This document shows, in pieces, positions 7,737-17,900 of a DNA stretch of 35,454 nucleotides. Within the stretch, counting starts at the first letter, position 1; each line of letters begins with the position of its first letter. The notes beneath the pieces are model-generated. The model did not search any database. It was not told where the DNA came from and saw only the letters and a program-made list of their open reading frames with translations. Source of the stretch: Chryseobacterium indologenes (GTDB taxonomy: Bacteria; Bacteroidota; Bacteroidia; Flavobacteriales; Weeksellaceae); NCBI GenBank assembly GCA_001013295.1, contig LAZY01000050.1, positions 1 to 35,454 of the forward strand, written 5' to 3'. Both the position numbers and the translations under genes were made by a program.

Positions 7737-10700
7737 CTATCTGTTCTTGATCAGAAGCCATCCGCTATAGATTCTTCCGTCCGAAATCTTTATTGTATAC
7801 CAATAGTTTCCGGTAGATAAAGGCTGAGAATCATATTTCCCATCCCATTGGAAAGGTTTCTTTTTGGTGATCTCTTTATACACCATAGCACCCTGTCTAT
7901 CGAATAATGCCACTTCAGATCCCGGATAGTTTTCCAGGCCTGCCACTTTCCAGGTATCATTTATTCCGTCACCATTAGGACTGATAGCATTAGGAATATT
8001 GAAAATAGAGAAATTCTTCTTCCCGATAAAACAGCCGGATTTTGTTCTTACATAGACTGTATATTCTCCTATATTTAAATTGGTGAAGATATTGGAATCC
8101 TGCCATGTGGAGTTATTCAGAGAATATTCATAATTTCCGGATTCAGAAAGAATAACCGTTGCTGTATTGTTGGTAATATTCACAGATACAATATGAGCTA
8201 ATACCGAATAGCTGACCTGTGAAGAACTCGTACTCTCGCATCCAAAACTGTTGGTTACTTTCACAGAATAAGTTCCCGGAACAGATACCGTAATGGTTTG
8301 TGTAGTAGCACCGGTACTCCATAAGTAAGATTTGAAACCTGTTCCAGCATCCATTGTAACAGATTTTCCTTCACAGAAATCCAGTTTTTCAGGAAGTTTT
8401 ACAAAAGGTTTCGGATTGATCGTCAGGGTCAGCCTCACAATGGTAAAACATCCGTCAATGGTAGCTACTTTGACACTAATTACTGTGGTTCCCAAATTTA
8501 CAACATATGCTGAAGGATTGGCAATGGCATTCCCTGCGGCATCAGTATAGGTAAAAATATAATTTCCCGGAGTATTGATGATACTGGCTTCATAAGAATG
8601 AAGATTGATGGCCATTGTATTGCCGGAAGTATCATTACACAGGATCTGTGAAACATTTTTTGCAGGAATAGTATTGGAAGAAAGCGTTACCGTTATAGCT
8701 AGTTTTTCAGATTCGCAATTGTTGATCGTCTGAGTAACATAATAGGTTTGTCCGTTGATAAGAGGGATTGTTGGAGGCAATACAGTACCTGCAGCATTAT
8801 AGAAGATTAATGAACTTCCTGTTACGATCAGCTTTTCTAACAGAGGATTTGAAGAAGCACAGAAGTCCTGATTAACGTTTGCTGTTGGCTTAGGAGTATT
8901 GTTTACCGTGATCTGAATGGCAGTTTTATTACTTTCACAACCGTTGATCGTTTGGGAAGCATAATAGGTCTGTCCGCTTGCCAGTGGACTTGTTGGCGGT
9001 AAAACATTTCCTGCTGCATCATACCATTTTATATTCTGGCCGGTGATTTGGATGTCAGAGATCTTAGGATTGCTGATAGCACAGAAAGTCTGCTGAGCAT
9101 TTACAGCGGTTGGAAGAGCTGGTGATGTTATAATGACATTTTGGTTTTGAGTAGCAGTATTTCCGTTTCCATCATTGTAAGTCCAGTGGATAGTATAGTT
9201 TCCTGGAGTAGAATAGGATAAAGGATCTGTAGTGGTAGCCGTAATGGTTCCTGCACAGTTGTCCGTAGCGGTAGGAATATTCGTAATTGCTGTATGACAG
9301 TCACCCGTAATGTCAGTCAGGCTGGCAATGTTAGGAACCGGAGCGATAGTATCACCTACAACAACGTTTAGAGTAAAGCTTCCGTCGCAAGCTCCCGATC
9401 CGGAAACCTGGCAGGTATAGATACCGGAATGAGCTGCTGTTGCATTAGGAATACTAGGGTTTTGCTGACTGGAAGTGAACCCGTTTGGCCCTGTCCAGCT
9501 GTATGTTGTTCCTCCTGTAGCATTGAGCTGAAGAGTAGAATTGGTACAAACCGGGGAGTTGGAAGATACTACTCCGGTAGAGGTACAGTCTTGAAATTTG
9601 GCGATGAACATATCATTCCCACCACTACGTGATTGCTGAAAAGTCCCTGGGGTTGCAATACCAGATGTATTTCCGCTTGACATTCCTGTTAAATAAATGG
9701 CACCGTCTTCATCTTTTGTTACCAGCCCCAGTTGTGTAGCTCCATTTCCTGTGTAATAGGTTCCCCATTCTTTTACATCATTTTGATTGTATTTGATCAA
9801 GAATGTGGAAATATACATTGCAGGCATCCCCATATATGCTCCGGGGGTAGATATATCCGGCATCCCATTGTCATGAAGCCCTGTGAAAAAAATATTTCCT
9901 GAAGCATCGCAATACGCAGATAGTTGGAGTCCTGAATAAAAATTATAATAAGTTTTTGTAATAGCATTAGTTGCTAAATTCACTCTCCACGCTCCCGGTT
10001 TCCTTATAATCCCGGAAGGACCTGGTAATATATATTCCCCTGGAAGTATCAGAGTATTATTAATAATTCTTGCATCCCAGACATTTTCCCACAACGATTC
10101 ACCAAAATAGCTTGACCGCAGTAGAGTTCCTGTTTTAGAAAATTTTAGATATAACCCATCAGATTGTCCTGCATTGGTAGCCTGAAAAGGATTGATCATT
10201 GGGATGCTATGCGATTGTGTTGCGCCAATCACTTCCAGGTCATTGGTAGAAGAAAATATTGTATTAATAGCTGTTGAGTGATCTGATGCTCCAAAAAATG
10301 AAGACCATACCGTATTTCCTGTTAAAGCATCTAATGCTGTTATATATCCGTCAGTATATCCAGCAGGGCTAAGCTTTGTAAGGTATGGCGCATTTATAAC
10401 AGGAAAATTAGAACTCATGGTATATCCACCAAAAAATACCTGCCCACTGTTGTAAGAGACTGTATACATTTCGTCTATCTGACTACCTATAAAATCTTTC
10501 TGATAAACTAGGGCTCCGTTTAAATTAAATTTAACCAGACAAACATCCATCTGGCTTGTAGGTCTGTTTATTTCTCCTCCTGCATAGATGTTAAAGTTTT
10601 CATCAAAATCTATGGCTTCAAACGAATCTCTTTGAGACAACCCATAATAAGTACCCCAGAGTCTTTGCCCTGTTTTAGTTATTTTCATTAGAAATGCATC

Positions 10701-11651
10701 AAAGTCGCCCATTACAATCTGCTGATAGGTTCCGCTGGTTGCAAAATTGTTGGAGCTGCTTGTTGATCCATGCAGATAACCGGTACTTTGAATGTCTGTT
10801 TTGATTCTTCCATATTCTTCTCCATATCCTCCTGCGTAGCTTCCCCATATTCTTGTAGGAACAGGATCAATCACTATCGTTTTATCAGAAGTATTTAAAG
10901 GAGCGTTAAAGCCAAACGTCTGATTTCCAAGATCTTTAAAAGACACATCAATGTTTTTCTTTGTAGTTCCTGCGATCCAGCTGTTAGGAATATTTTCATA
11001 GAGTTCCCCAAAACGTACATTCATTGTCAGTTTTCCTTCTTTGATCAGAGTGGGAGCACCATTGAACTTCATTTTAATATCTGAGATTTTTCCACCGGGA
11101 TTGACGATGAAATTATATTCGATTGGCTTTAAAGTATCATTAGGTTTAAAGAATACCAGATCTATATGAGGGTATATGTTCTTGTAGCGTATTTTTTGGT
11201 AGCGGTGAACATTCGTGACTCCTTTGGTATTTTCAGGCAGATTATAATAGTTGTCATAATCCGGAGACTTTCCCTCTGATGAAATAGAAATATTTTTATT
11301 TGAATTGATCAGTTCAATATCAATTCTGTGGATCAGTTTTTCATAAATATACTCATTTGTATCATATTCAGTTGGTCTTGGGAGCGTATTTTCTGTTTTC
11401 TTTGAAAAGCTGGGATTGAGTGTTTTTTTTGTTTCGTAAATGTCATAAGAAAACCCATTAGAGCGCAGCTGTACATTCAGTCCATTAGAATGAAAGAGAT
11501 ATTTCACCTCTTTATTTTCTTTTCCGCCCTGATCAATAATCTGACCTTTGTTTTCGTAAAAATAGTAGGAGTTGTTTTCTGGATTCCTTTTTTGTGAAAA
11601 TAAGAGTATTCCACTCAATAAAGAGAACAGAAGCAGAGTTTTTCTCATCAA
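7737..11651 (-). CDS. T9SS-secreted giant protein: propeller, Ig-like, HYR and CHU_C domains
   Basis: 1304 residues. Signal peptide MMRKTLLLFSLLSGILLFSQ is followed by a DUF7948-type N-terminal domain (YYFYENKGQIIDQ to about residue 265), then a long SBBP-like beta-propeller region (about 265-690; repeated LWGTYYG, IYAGGE, DAFLMKI patterns). After this come an Ig-like domain (SGIYTCQVSGSG), a HYR-like domain (about 775-845; ATDNCAGTIT, GNYTIHWTYNDGNGN), two tandem copies of a Cys-containing repeat (FCAISNP...LPPTSPL.SGQTYY and FCASSNP...LPPTIPL.NGQTYY), more Ig-like repeats, and a gliding-motility CHU_C domain (about 1215-1304; NAISPNGDGINDTWKV, FDRQGAMVYK). This last domain is a type B sorting signal for the type IX secretion system, so the protein should reach the surface or medium. 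Function, probably adhesion or matrix, is inferred. Confidence 0.93.
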   Translation of the reverse strand: MMRKTLLLFSLLSGILLFSQKRNPENNSYYFYENKGQIIDQGGKENKEVKYLFHSNGLNVQLRSNGFSYDIYETKKTLNPSFSKKTENTLPRPTEYDTNEYIYEKLIHRIDIELINSNKNISISSEGKSPDYDNYYNLPENTKGVTNVHRYQKIRYKNIYPHIDLVFFKPNDTLKPIEYNFIVNPGGKISDIKMKFNGAPTLIKEGKLTMNVRFGELYENIPNSWIAGTTKKNIDVSFKDLGNQTFGFNAPLNTSDKTIVIDPVPTRIWGSYAGGYGEEYGRIKTDIQSTGYLHGSTSSSNNFATSGTYQQIVMGDFDAFLMKITKTGQRLWGTYYGLSQRDSFEAIDFDENFNIYAGGEINRPTSQMDVCLVKFNLNGALVYQKDFIGSQIDEMYTVSYNSGQVFFGGYTMSSNFPVINAPYLTKLSPAGYTDGYITALDALTGNTVWSSFFGASDHSTAINTIFSSTNDLEVIGATQSHSIPMINPFQATNAGQSDGLYLKFSKTGTLLRSSYFGESLWENVWDARIINNTLILPGEYILPGPSGIIRKPGAWRVNLATNAITKTYYNFYSGLQLSAYCDASGNIFFTGLHDNGMPDISTPGAYMGMPAMYISTFLIKYNQNDVKEWGTYYTGNGATQLGLVTKDEDGAIYLTGMSSGNTSGIATPGTFQQSRSGGNDMFIAKFQDCTSTGVVSSNSPVCTNSTLQLNATGGTTYSWTGPNGFTSSQQNPSIPNATAAHSGIYTCQVSGSGACDGSFTLNVVVGDTIAPVPNIASLTDITGDCHTAITNIPTATDNCAGTITATTTDPLSYSTPGNYTIHWTYNDGNGNTATQNQNVIITSPALPTAVNAQQTFCAISNPKISDIQITGQNIKWYDAAGNVLPPTSPLASGQTYYASQTINGCESNKTAIQITVNNTPKPTANVNQDFCASSNPLLEKLIVTGSSLIFYNAAGTVLPPTIPLINGQTYYVTQTINNCESEKLAITVTLSSNTIPAKNVSQILCNDTSGNTMAINLHSYEASIINTPGNYIFTYTDAAGNAIANPSAYVVNLGTTVISVKVATIDGCFTIVRLTLTINPKPFVKLPEKLDFCEGKSVTMDAGTGFKSYLWSTGATTQTITVSVPGTYSVKVTNSFGCESTSSSQVSYSVLAHIVSVNITNNTATVILSESGNYEYSLNNSTWQDSNIFTNLNIGEYTVYVRTKSGCFIGKKNFSIFNIPNAISPNGDGINDTWKVAGLENYPGSEVALFDRQGAMVYKEITKKKPFQWDGKYDSQPLSTGNYWYTIKISDGRIYSGWLLIKNR

Positions 11652-11668
11652 GTTATTAATTTTTGCGA

Positions 11669-11676
11669 CAAAGATA
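11669..11676 (-). promoter_or_regulatory. -7 element for the T9SS protein gene
   Basis: Read on the minus strand this is TATCTTTG, a TAnnTTTG match 18 bp before the ATG at 11651. The expected -33 position falls at about 11696-11700, inside a copy of the TetR-type motif TTGTTAAACA. Confidence 0.5.
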
Positions 11677-11690
11677 TAAAAATAGCATTC

Positions 11691-11701
11691 TTGTTAAACA
11701 T
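11691..11701. promoter_or_regulatory. Third copy of the TTGTTTAACAA operator-like motif
   Basis: TTGTTAAACAT is the reverse complement of ATGTTTAACAA, a 10 of 11 match to the motif found twice at the TetR gene. It overlaps the expected -33 region of the divergent T9SS gene. The assignment as an operator is an inference from repetition and symmetry. Confidence 0.4.
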
Positions 11702-11763
11702 TAAGTAATCACAAACTTGAATCCAAAAACATGATGCATATCATAATACTTCTGTTTAATTTT

Positions 11764-11785
11764 TTTGTTTAACAATTTTGTCAAA
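11764..11785 (+). promoter_or_regulatory. Putative TetR operator, copy 1
   Basis: TTTGTTTAACAATTTTGTCA (plus AA) matches the copy at 11814-11835 at 19 of 22 positions. It contains the symmetric TTGTT-T-AACAA (11765-11775) and TTTG-T-CAAA. Its TTTG at 11777-11780 is also the -33 box of the tetR promoter, so a bound repressor would block RNA polymerase. Confidence 0.6.
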
Positions 11786-11807
11786 AATATTTTTTGCTAT
11801 ACATTTG
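11777..11807 (+). promoter_or_regulatory. Promoter of the TetR gene: TTTG-N19-TACATTTG
   Basis: TTTG 11777-11780 and TACATTTG 11800-11807 are exactly 19 bp apart, a full match to the Bacteroidetes consensus. It lies between two operator-like repeats, and the start would be near 11813. Confidence 0.75.
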
Positions 11808-11813
11808 CACAAA

Positions 11814-11835
11814 TTTGTTTAACAAAAATGTCAAA
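11814..11835 (+). promoter_or_regulatory. Putative TetR operator, copy 2
   Basis: Second copy of the 22-bp sequence, centred 50 bp after copy 1. It runs from the probable transcription start through the ATG at 11828, a position suited to autorepression. Confidence 0.6.
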
Positions 11836-12421
11836 TCAAGCAAAAAAAGACCAAACACAGGAATTGATCAAGGAGACAGCGAAAAATTTGTTCTTTGTGA
11901 AAGGAAAATTTGATGCTACTACGCAGGAGATTGCAGATGAAGCTGGAGTGAACAGGACCCTTATTAATTATTATTTCCGTTCAAGAGACAAGCTCATCCA
12001 GATCATCTTTGATGAAGCACAAAGAGTAGAACAGGAAAAATCGAAGATCATTCAGAATTCTGATCTGCCCTTCAAAGAGAAGATTGGTAAGTTCATAGAA
12101 AGCAGTCTTTCTACGAGTCTTCAGTATCCTTACCTAGAAACGTATATTGTTTCACAGATCAACAAAGGAACCTGTCACCAGAGAGAAATTGAGGAAGATA
12201 TCCTGCACCAGATGTACAGCGATATTGAAAAAGAAATGGAATTGGGAAATATTGAGAAAATGGCTCCGGTACAGTTTATACTGAACATGGTTTCATTATT
12301 GGTTTTCCCAAGCGCAATCAGACCTTTGTTCATGGAAAATCTGATGATCAATGACCAGGATTACGATAAGATTATTTCAGAGCGAAAGGAAATTATTATC
12401 GGCATGTTATTTAAAAACTAA
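11828..12421 (+). CDS. TetR/AcrR-family repressor of the efflux operon
   Basis: 197 residues from ATG 11828. An upstream in-frame ATG at 11765 is rejected because it lies before the promoter box. The N-terminal helix-turn-helix (about residues 31-56; TTQEIADEAGVNRTLINYYF) is typical of TetR/AcrR regulators, whose C-terminal helical domain binds a ligand and releases DNA; here that domain has the sequence SLQYPYLETYIVSQI and a hydrophobic ILNMVSLLVFPSAI segment. It is followed on the same strand by TolC, adaptor and RND genes, the classic arrangement for a local repressor of a drug efflux pump. Paired repeats around its own promoter suggest autoregulation. The inducer is unknown. Confidence 0.92.
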   Translation: MSNQAKKDQTQELIKETAKNLFFVKGKFDATTQEIADEAGVNRTLINYYFRSRDKLIQIIFDEAQRVEQEKSKIIQNSDLPFKEKIGKFIESSLSTSLQYPYLETYIVSQINKGTCHQREIEEDILHQMYSDIEKEMELGNIEKMAPVQFILNMVSLLVFPSAIRPLFMENLMINDQDYDKIISERKEIIIGMLFKN

Positions 12422-12512
12422 AAAAAATCTAAAGTATTTTTTACCATGATTCGTCATTTGGAAATAAATAATGGCTGAAAATTAAATAAAAAAATAAACG
12501 AAGTATAAAATT

Positions 12513-13880
12513 ATGAAAAGAAAACGTATAACTGCTAGAAAGCTAAAAATCGGGATAGCTGCAGCATTTATGATTTTCGGTTTTTCATCCGTGTCTGCCC
12601 AGCAGCAGGTTTCTCTGCAGGAAGCAATAAAACAGGCACTTCAGAATAAGGCAGAAGCAAAAAAGGCTGCCTTACAGGTGAAAAAAGCCGAATATAAGAT
12701 TGATGAGGCCAGAGCCGGGGCTTTACCTCAGATCAGCGCAACGATAAACAATATGTACAATCCTATTTTGCAGAAATCTGTTCTTCCGGGAGAGATTTTA
12801 GGAAGACCGGGTGAACTTATTCCTGTTGCTTTTGGAACAAAATGGCAATCTGTAAATGTGGTAACCCTTAATCAGAATGTTTTTGACCAGAGAGTTTTTA
12901 TTGGTCTTAAGGCAGCGAAATCAACAAGGGAGTTTTACCTTCTGAATTCTGAATTAACGAATGAACAGATCATTGAGAACGTTGCTACGGCATACTATCA
13001 GGTATTTGTTCAGGAAGAAAATCTGAAAACAGTACAAGAAAGTTACACCAATACGGAGAAGGTAAGAAATGTGATCAAGAGTTTGGTAGACAACGGGTTG
13101 GCAAAGCCAATCGATCTGGACCGTACGAATGTTCAGCTTACCAATATCCGTTCTAACAAACAACAGTTGATAAATGCCGTTGAGGTTTCAAAAAACTCAC
13201 TGAAGTTCTATATGGGAATTCCTATTGATACCGCTATTGAACTTGAAGAAAAAACAATTCTGCCGAACCCTCAGTTGCTGGATACCAATATCAATCTGGA
13301 AACGCGTTCAGAATTAAAAGTTTTAAATAAACAAAAAGAGCTTTTACAATTCAACAAAAAGGCAACTGAAGCGAATCTTTATCCTACAGTAGGGCTTACA
13401 GCAAACTACGGATGGCAAGGGTTAGGAAATAAATTTCCGTATGCTACAGGATCCAGCCAGGGAACCAACTGGGGCGATTATGCTTCTATCGGTTTAGCGA
13501 TTAAAATTCCAATCTTTATGGGGGGAGCTACCAAAGCTCAGATCCAGCAGGCGGAAATTGACATTCAGGATTTAGATCAGGACATCCAAAATAAAAAACT
13601 GAACTTGAGTTTAGATTATAAAAACGCCATTTCCAATATGGAAAATGCCATAATCAATATTCAAAGCATGAAAGATAATGTGGATCTGGCAGAAAAAGTA
13701 CAGAAAAACACTCAGTCTAACTATCAATATGGGTTAGCAACGCTTACGGAAGTACTGGATACTGAAAATGCTTTGACCCAGGCTAAACAGAATTATGCAA
13801 ATGCATTACTGGATTATAAACAGGCTGAAATCAAAGTAATTAAAGCAAAAGGAGAGTTAAACACATTACAAAACCCATAA
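12513..13880 (+). CDS. TolC-family outer membrane efflux protein
   Basis: 455 residues with a long signal peptide (ITARKLKIGIAAAFMIFGFS, cleavage after SVSA at about 29). Two OEP repeats are visible, each with a beta segment and long amphipathic helices (SLQEAIKQALQNKAEAKKAA at the start of the first, LNLSLDYKNAISNMENAIIN in the second, and the closing QKNTQSNYQYGLATLTEVLD motif). TolC-type proteins trimerise into the outer-membrane channel and periplasmic tunnel of tripartite pumps. The adaptor gene starts 6 bp after its stop and the RND gene soon after, so the three form one transcript. Bacteroidetes members often carry an acylation Cys; none is seen after the signal here. Confidence 0.93.
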   Translation: MKRKRITARKLKIGIAAAFMIFGFSSVSAQQQVSLQEAIKQALQNKAEAKKAALQVKKAEYKIDEARAGALPQISATINNMYNPILQKSVLPGEILGRPGELIPVAFGTKWQSVNVVTLNQNVFDQRVFIGLKAAKSTREFYLLNSELTNEQIIENVATAYYQVFVQEENLKTVQESYTNTEKVRNVIKSLVDNGLAKPIDLDRTNVQLTNIRSNKQQLINAVEVSKNSLKFYMGIPIDTAIELEEKTILPNPQLLDTNINLETRSELKVLNKQKELLQFNKKATEANLYPTVGLTANYGWQGLGNKFPYATGSSQGTNWGDYASIGLAIKIPIFMGGATKAQIQQAEIDIQDLDQDIQNKKLNLSLDYKNAISNMENAIINIQSMKDNVDLAEKVQKNTQSNYQYGLATLTEVLDTENALTQAKQNYANALLDYKQAEIKVIKAKGELNTLQNP

Positions 13881-13886
13881 TAAACA

Positions 13887-14948
13887 ATGAAAAAAACTTT
13901 AATATATATCATCGTAGCCGCTGTACTCGTAGGTCTGGCCGCTTATAAGATTGCAGGAAATAAAGAAAAGCAGACTCAGGAAGTAAAAGAGGTTGCCAAG
14001 CAGGTAGATAAGATCAACGTGAATATTGTAACCGTTACAAGAGAAAATATTGATACCGATTATTCTGCAAACGGAACTTTCCTTCCTAAGCAGGAGATGA
14101 ATCAGTCTTCAGAAATCTCAGGACGTATTGTGAATGTTTTGGTAAAAGAAGGATCAAGAGTAGGAGCAGGGCAGGTTTTGGCAACGATCAAAAGAGATGC
14201 TATCGAAGTTGATGTGACGCAGGCTCAGAATAACCTGCAGAATGCGATTATTGATAACCAGCGTTACGAAAGCGCATACAAAACAGGAGGAGTTACCAAA
14301 CAGCAGCTTGATAATTCAAGACTGCAGCTGAAAAATATGCAGGCAGCGGTTAAAGCACAGGGAGTAAAAGTAAATGATACAAGCATCCGTGCAGGAATCA
14401 GCGGTACTATTAATAAAAAAATGGTTGAGCCGGGAACTGTAGTTTCTCCGGGAACAGCGATGTTTGAAATCGTTAATATCAACAGCTTAAAGCTTTCTGT
14501 TTTAGTAGACGAGAGCCAGATCGGGAAAATTCAGTTAGGTCAGGAAGTTCCGATTAAAGTAAATGTATTACCTGAAGATTCTTTCGTTGGTAGGATTACC
14601 TTTATCGCTCCAAAAAGTGATGCTTCTTTGAATTTCCCTGTTGAGATCGAAGTTCAGAACAGAGGAAACCTGAAAGCCGGTATGTATGCCACTGCAACCT
14701 TTAAAACAAACCATGGTGCAGAAACACAGAATATGCTGACGGTTCCTGCAGAAGCGTTTGTAAACGGGGTAAGTTCAGGACAACTATTCGTAGTTGAGAA
14801 CGGAGCGGCTAAATTGATCAAAGTAACCATCGGAAAAGTTTACGGAGATAAAGTACAGGTATTGAGCGGACTGAACGGTGGTGAAAAGGTAGTAACCAGC
14901 GGACAGATCAACCTGGACAACGGATCTAAAGTGAATATTATAAAGTAG
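13887..14948 (+). CDS. RND efflux periplasmic adaptor (membrane fusion protein)
   Basis: 353 residues. One N-terminal membrane helix (LIYIIVAAVLVGLAAYKIAG) anchors it in the inner membrane, with no lipobox. The barrel-sandwich lipoyl halves are about 68-105 (SSEISGRIVNVLVKEGSRVG) and about 165-200 (IRAGISGTINKKMVEPGTVV), separated by a fairly short alpha hairpin (about 105-160). A beta-barrel domain follows (LKLSVLVDESQIGKIQLGQE) and a membrane-proximal end (VPAEAFVNGVSSGQLFVVEN). It bridges the RND pump and the TolC channel encoded on either side, with gaps of 6 and 7 bp. The short hairpin suggests a HlyD/MdtA-like adaptor. Confidence 0.93.
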   Translation: MKKTLIYIIVAAVLVGLAAYKIAGNKEKQTQEVKEVAKQVDKINVNIVTVTRENIDTDYSANGTFLPKQEMNQSSEISGRIVNVLVKEGSRVGAGQVLATIKRDAIEVDVTQAQNNLQNAIIDNQRYESAYKTGGVTKQQLDNSRLQLKNMQAAVKAQGVKVNDTSIRAGISGTINKKMVEPGTVVSPGTAMFEIVNINSLKLSVLVDESQIGKIQLGQEVPIKVNVLPEDSFVGRITFIAPKSDASLNFPVEIEVQNRGNLKAGMYATATFKTNHGAETQNMLTVPAEAFVNGVSSGQLFVVENGAAKLIKVTIGKVYGDKVQVLSGLNGGEKVVTSGQINLDNGSKVNIIK

Positions 14949-14955
14949 ACGGTTT

Positions 14956-17900
14956 ATGAAGTTAGCAGAAATATCGATTAAAAGACCCTCGCTGGTAATT
15001 GTATTATTTACAATTCTGACGTTGGGAGGTATCCTGAGTTATACGCTCATGGGATACGAATTGATTCCGAAGTTTGAAACCAATATGGTAACCATTTCTA
15101 CGGTGTACCCGGGAGCTTCACCAGCAGAGGTAGAGACGTCCGTTACCCGGAAAATTGAGGATGCCGTAGGTTCTTTGGAAAACGTAAAAAAAGTAGAATC
15201 CTCTTCATACGAAAGTTTATCCGTGATCATGGTTCAGCTGAACGATGGGGCAGATGTTGACTTTGCTTTGAATGATGCCCAGAGAAAGGTAAATGCTATT
15301 CTGGCAGACCTTCCGGATGATGTGAAAGCACCGTCACTGAATAAATTCTCCTTAGATGACTTACCGATCATTACCATGAGTATTTCATCGGATAAACTGA
15401 ACAGTAAGGACCTTTATGACTTATTGGATAAAAAGATTGAACCGATCTTTTCCCGTGTAAACGGAGTGGCGCAGGTTGATCTTGTAGGAGGACAGGAAAG
15501 AGAAATTCAGGTAAACCTTGATGAGAAAAAATTACAGGGGTACGGACTTGCTATTGGAGATGTACAACAGGCGATTCTTTCTTCAAACCTTGACTTCCCT
15601 ACAGGGAGTTTGAAAACAAGAACGACAAAATCTACCATTAGATTATCAGGAAAATATAAGTCGATTGAAGAAATGAACAACCTTGTAGTTTCCAATAAAA
15701 ATGGAGCTCAGGTGCGTTTATCTGATATTGCAACTGTTTTCGACTCTCAGAAAGATGTTGAAAAAGTAGCGAGATTCAATCAGTTTCCTACGATCTTAAT
15801 GCAGGTGAAAAAGCAGTCTGATGCGAATGCCGTGGCAGTATCTGAAAGTGTTCAGAAGACCATTAAAACGGTAGAAGAAGCTTATAAAGTTCAGGGGATA
15901 AAAGTAAAAATCGTCAACGATACAACAGAATTTACCCTTGAATCAGCCAACCACGTTATCTTCGACTTATTCTTAGCGATTATTCTCGTGGCAATTGTAA
16001 TGCTATTGTTCCTACACAGTATCAGAAACGCATTTATCGTAATGGTTTCTATTCCGGCTTCATTGGTAGCAGCATTCATCGGAATGAACCTGATGGGATA
16101 TACGCTGAACTTAATGAGTTTACTAGGACTTTCTCTTGTGGTAGGTATCCTTGTGGATGATGCGATTGTAGTACTGGAGAATATTTACCGTCACATGGAG
16201 ATGGGTAAAAGTAAGATCAGAGCAGCTTATGACGGAGCTTCAGAGATTGGGTTTACCGTTGCTGCGATTACCTTGGTAATTGTAGTGGTATTCTTACCGA
16301 TTGCAATGAGTTCCGGTCTTGTAGCGAACATTCTGGCTCAGTTCTGCGTCACGGTAGTTATTGCAACGATGTTATCATTGTTGGCTTCATTTACCATCAT
16401 TCCTTGGTTGTCATCAAGATTTGGTAAGCTGGAGCACTTAACAGGTAAAAACTGGTTTGAGAAATTCATCCTTTGGTTTGAAGGTTTAATCGACAGATTT
16501 ACACACTGGATCACAGGTATTCTTGAATGGTGTCTGAAAACAACTTTAAGAAGAGTTTCTACGGTAATCATCACGTTTATTGTTCTGATCAGTTCATTCT
16601 CTTTGGTTATTTTCGGTTTCATCGGAGGTGAATTCTTCCCGCCAATTGACCGTGGTCAGTTCTTAGTACAGATGGAGTTGTCAAAAGACGCTACTGTTGA
16701 GAAAACCAACCAATTGACATTAGAAGTAGAGAAGTTCTTAAGAAATGATAAAGATGTTGTAGACTTGATTACAACAGTAGGACAGCAGTCAACAGGTTTT
16801 GGTGGAGCTCAGGCAACAACTTACCAATCTGAGGTTCAGGTAAACTTAACAGATAAATCTGAACGTTCTGAAAGTACTAACATCAAAGCTGCAAAAATAA
16901 AAAGAGAACTAGAAGAAAAGTTCACAGGTGTTGAATTTAAAACAGCTCCAATTGGTATCATGGGTGCGGAAAATGCTCCGATCGAAATGGTAGTAACAGC
17001 TCCGGATAATGCAACTGCAGTAAAAGAAGCAACAAGAATCCTTGAGCTATTGAAAAAAGTTCCTGGAGCAGTAGATGCAGAATTATCAACAGACTCAGGA
17101 AACCCTGAAGTTCAGGTGAATATCGACCGTGATAAAATGGCTTCTTTAGGCTTAAACCTTTCAAGTGTAGGACAGACAATGCAAACGGCATTCAACGGAA
17201 ACACAGATGGGAAATTCAGAGCCGGGGAATATGAATATGATATTAATATCCGTTTTGGAGATGTCAACAGACAATCTATTGATGATGTTAAAAATCTGAT
17301 CTTTACCAACCCTCAGGGCCAGCAGGTTCGTTTGAGCCAGTTTGCTGAGGTGAAGATGGGTTCAGGACCAAGTTTGCTGGAGCGTAGAGATAAATCTCCT
17401 TCTGTAAAAGTAAGAGCGAAAGCGGTAGGTAGACCTGTTGGAGATGTTGCCAACGAATGGGCAGCTAAGTTCATGAATGAGAAAAAACCTGTCGGTGTAG
17501 ACTACATCTGGAGTGGTGATATGGAAAACCAGCAGGAAGGTTTCGGTACCTTAGGGATTGCATTATTGGCAGCTATCGTATTGGTATACCTGGTAATGGT
17601 GTCACTGTATGACAGTTTCGTGTATCCTTTCGTAGTATTGTTCTCTATTCCGTTGGCGATGATCGGGGTAATGGTTATCCTGGCTTTAACTGCCAACTCA
17701 CTGAACATCTTTACGATGCTGGGAATGATCATGTTGATTGGTCTTGTAGCGAAGAACGCGATCATGATCGTTGACTTTACGAATGCAAGAAAAGCAGCAG
17801 GGGCAAGTACTCATGATGCATTGATCCAGGCAAACCATGCCCGTCTTCGTCCGATCCTGATGACAACGATTGCGATGATCTTCGGTATGTTACCGATCGC

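Noticed and set aside
11765..11827. N-terminal extension of the TetR protein
   Set aside because: The extension overlaps both the operator and the promoter; the normal TetR start fits ATG 11828.
12422..12512. A separate promoter for the TolC gene
   Set aside because: No TTTG-N19-TAnnTTTG match was found in this gap, so it is treated as cotranscribed with the TetR gene.
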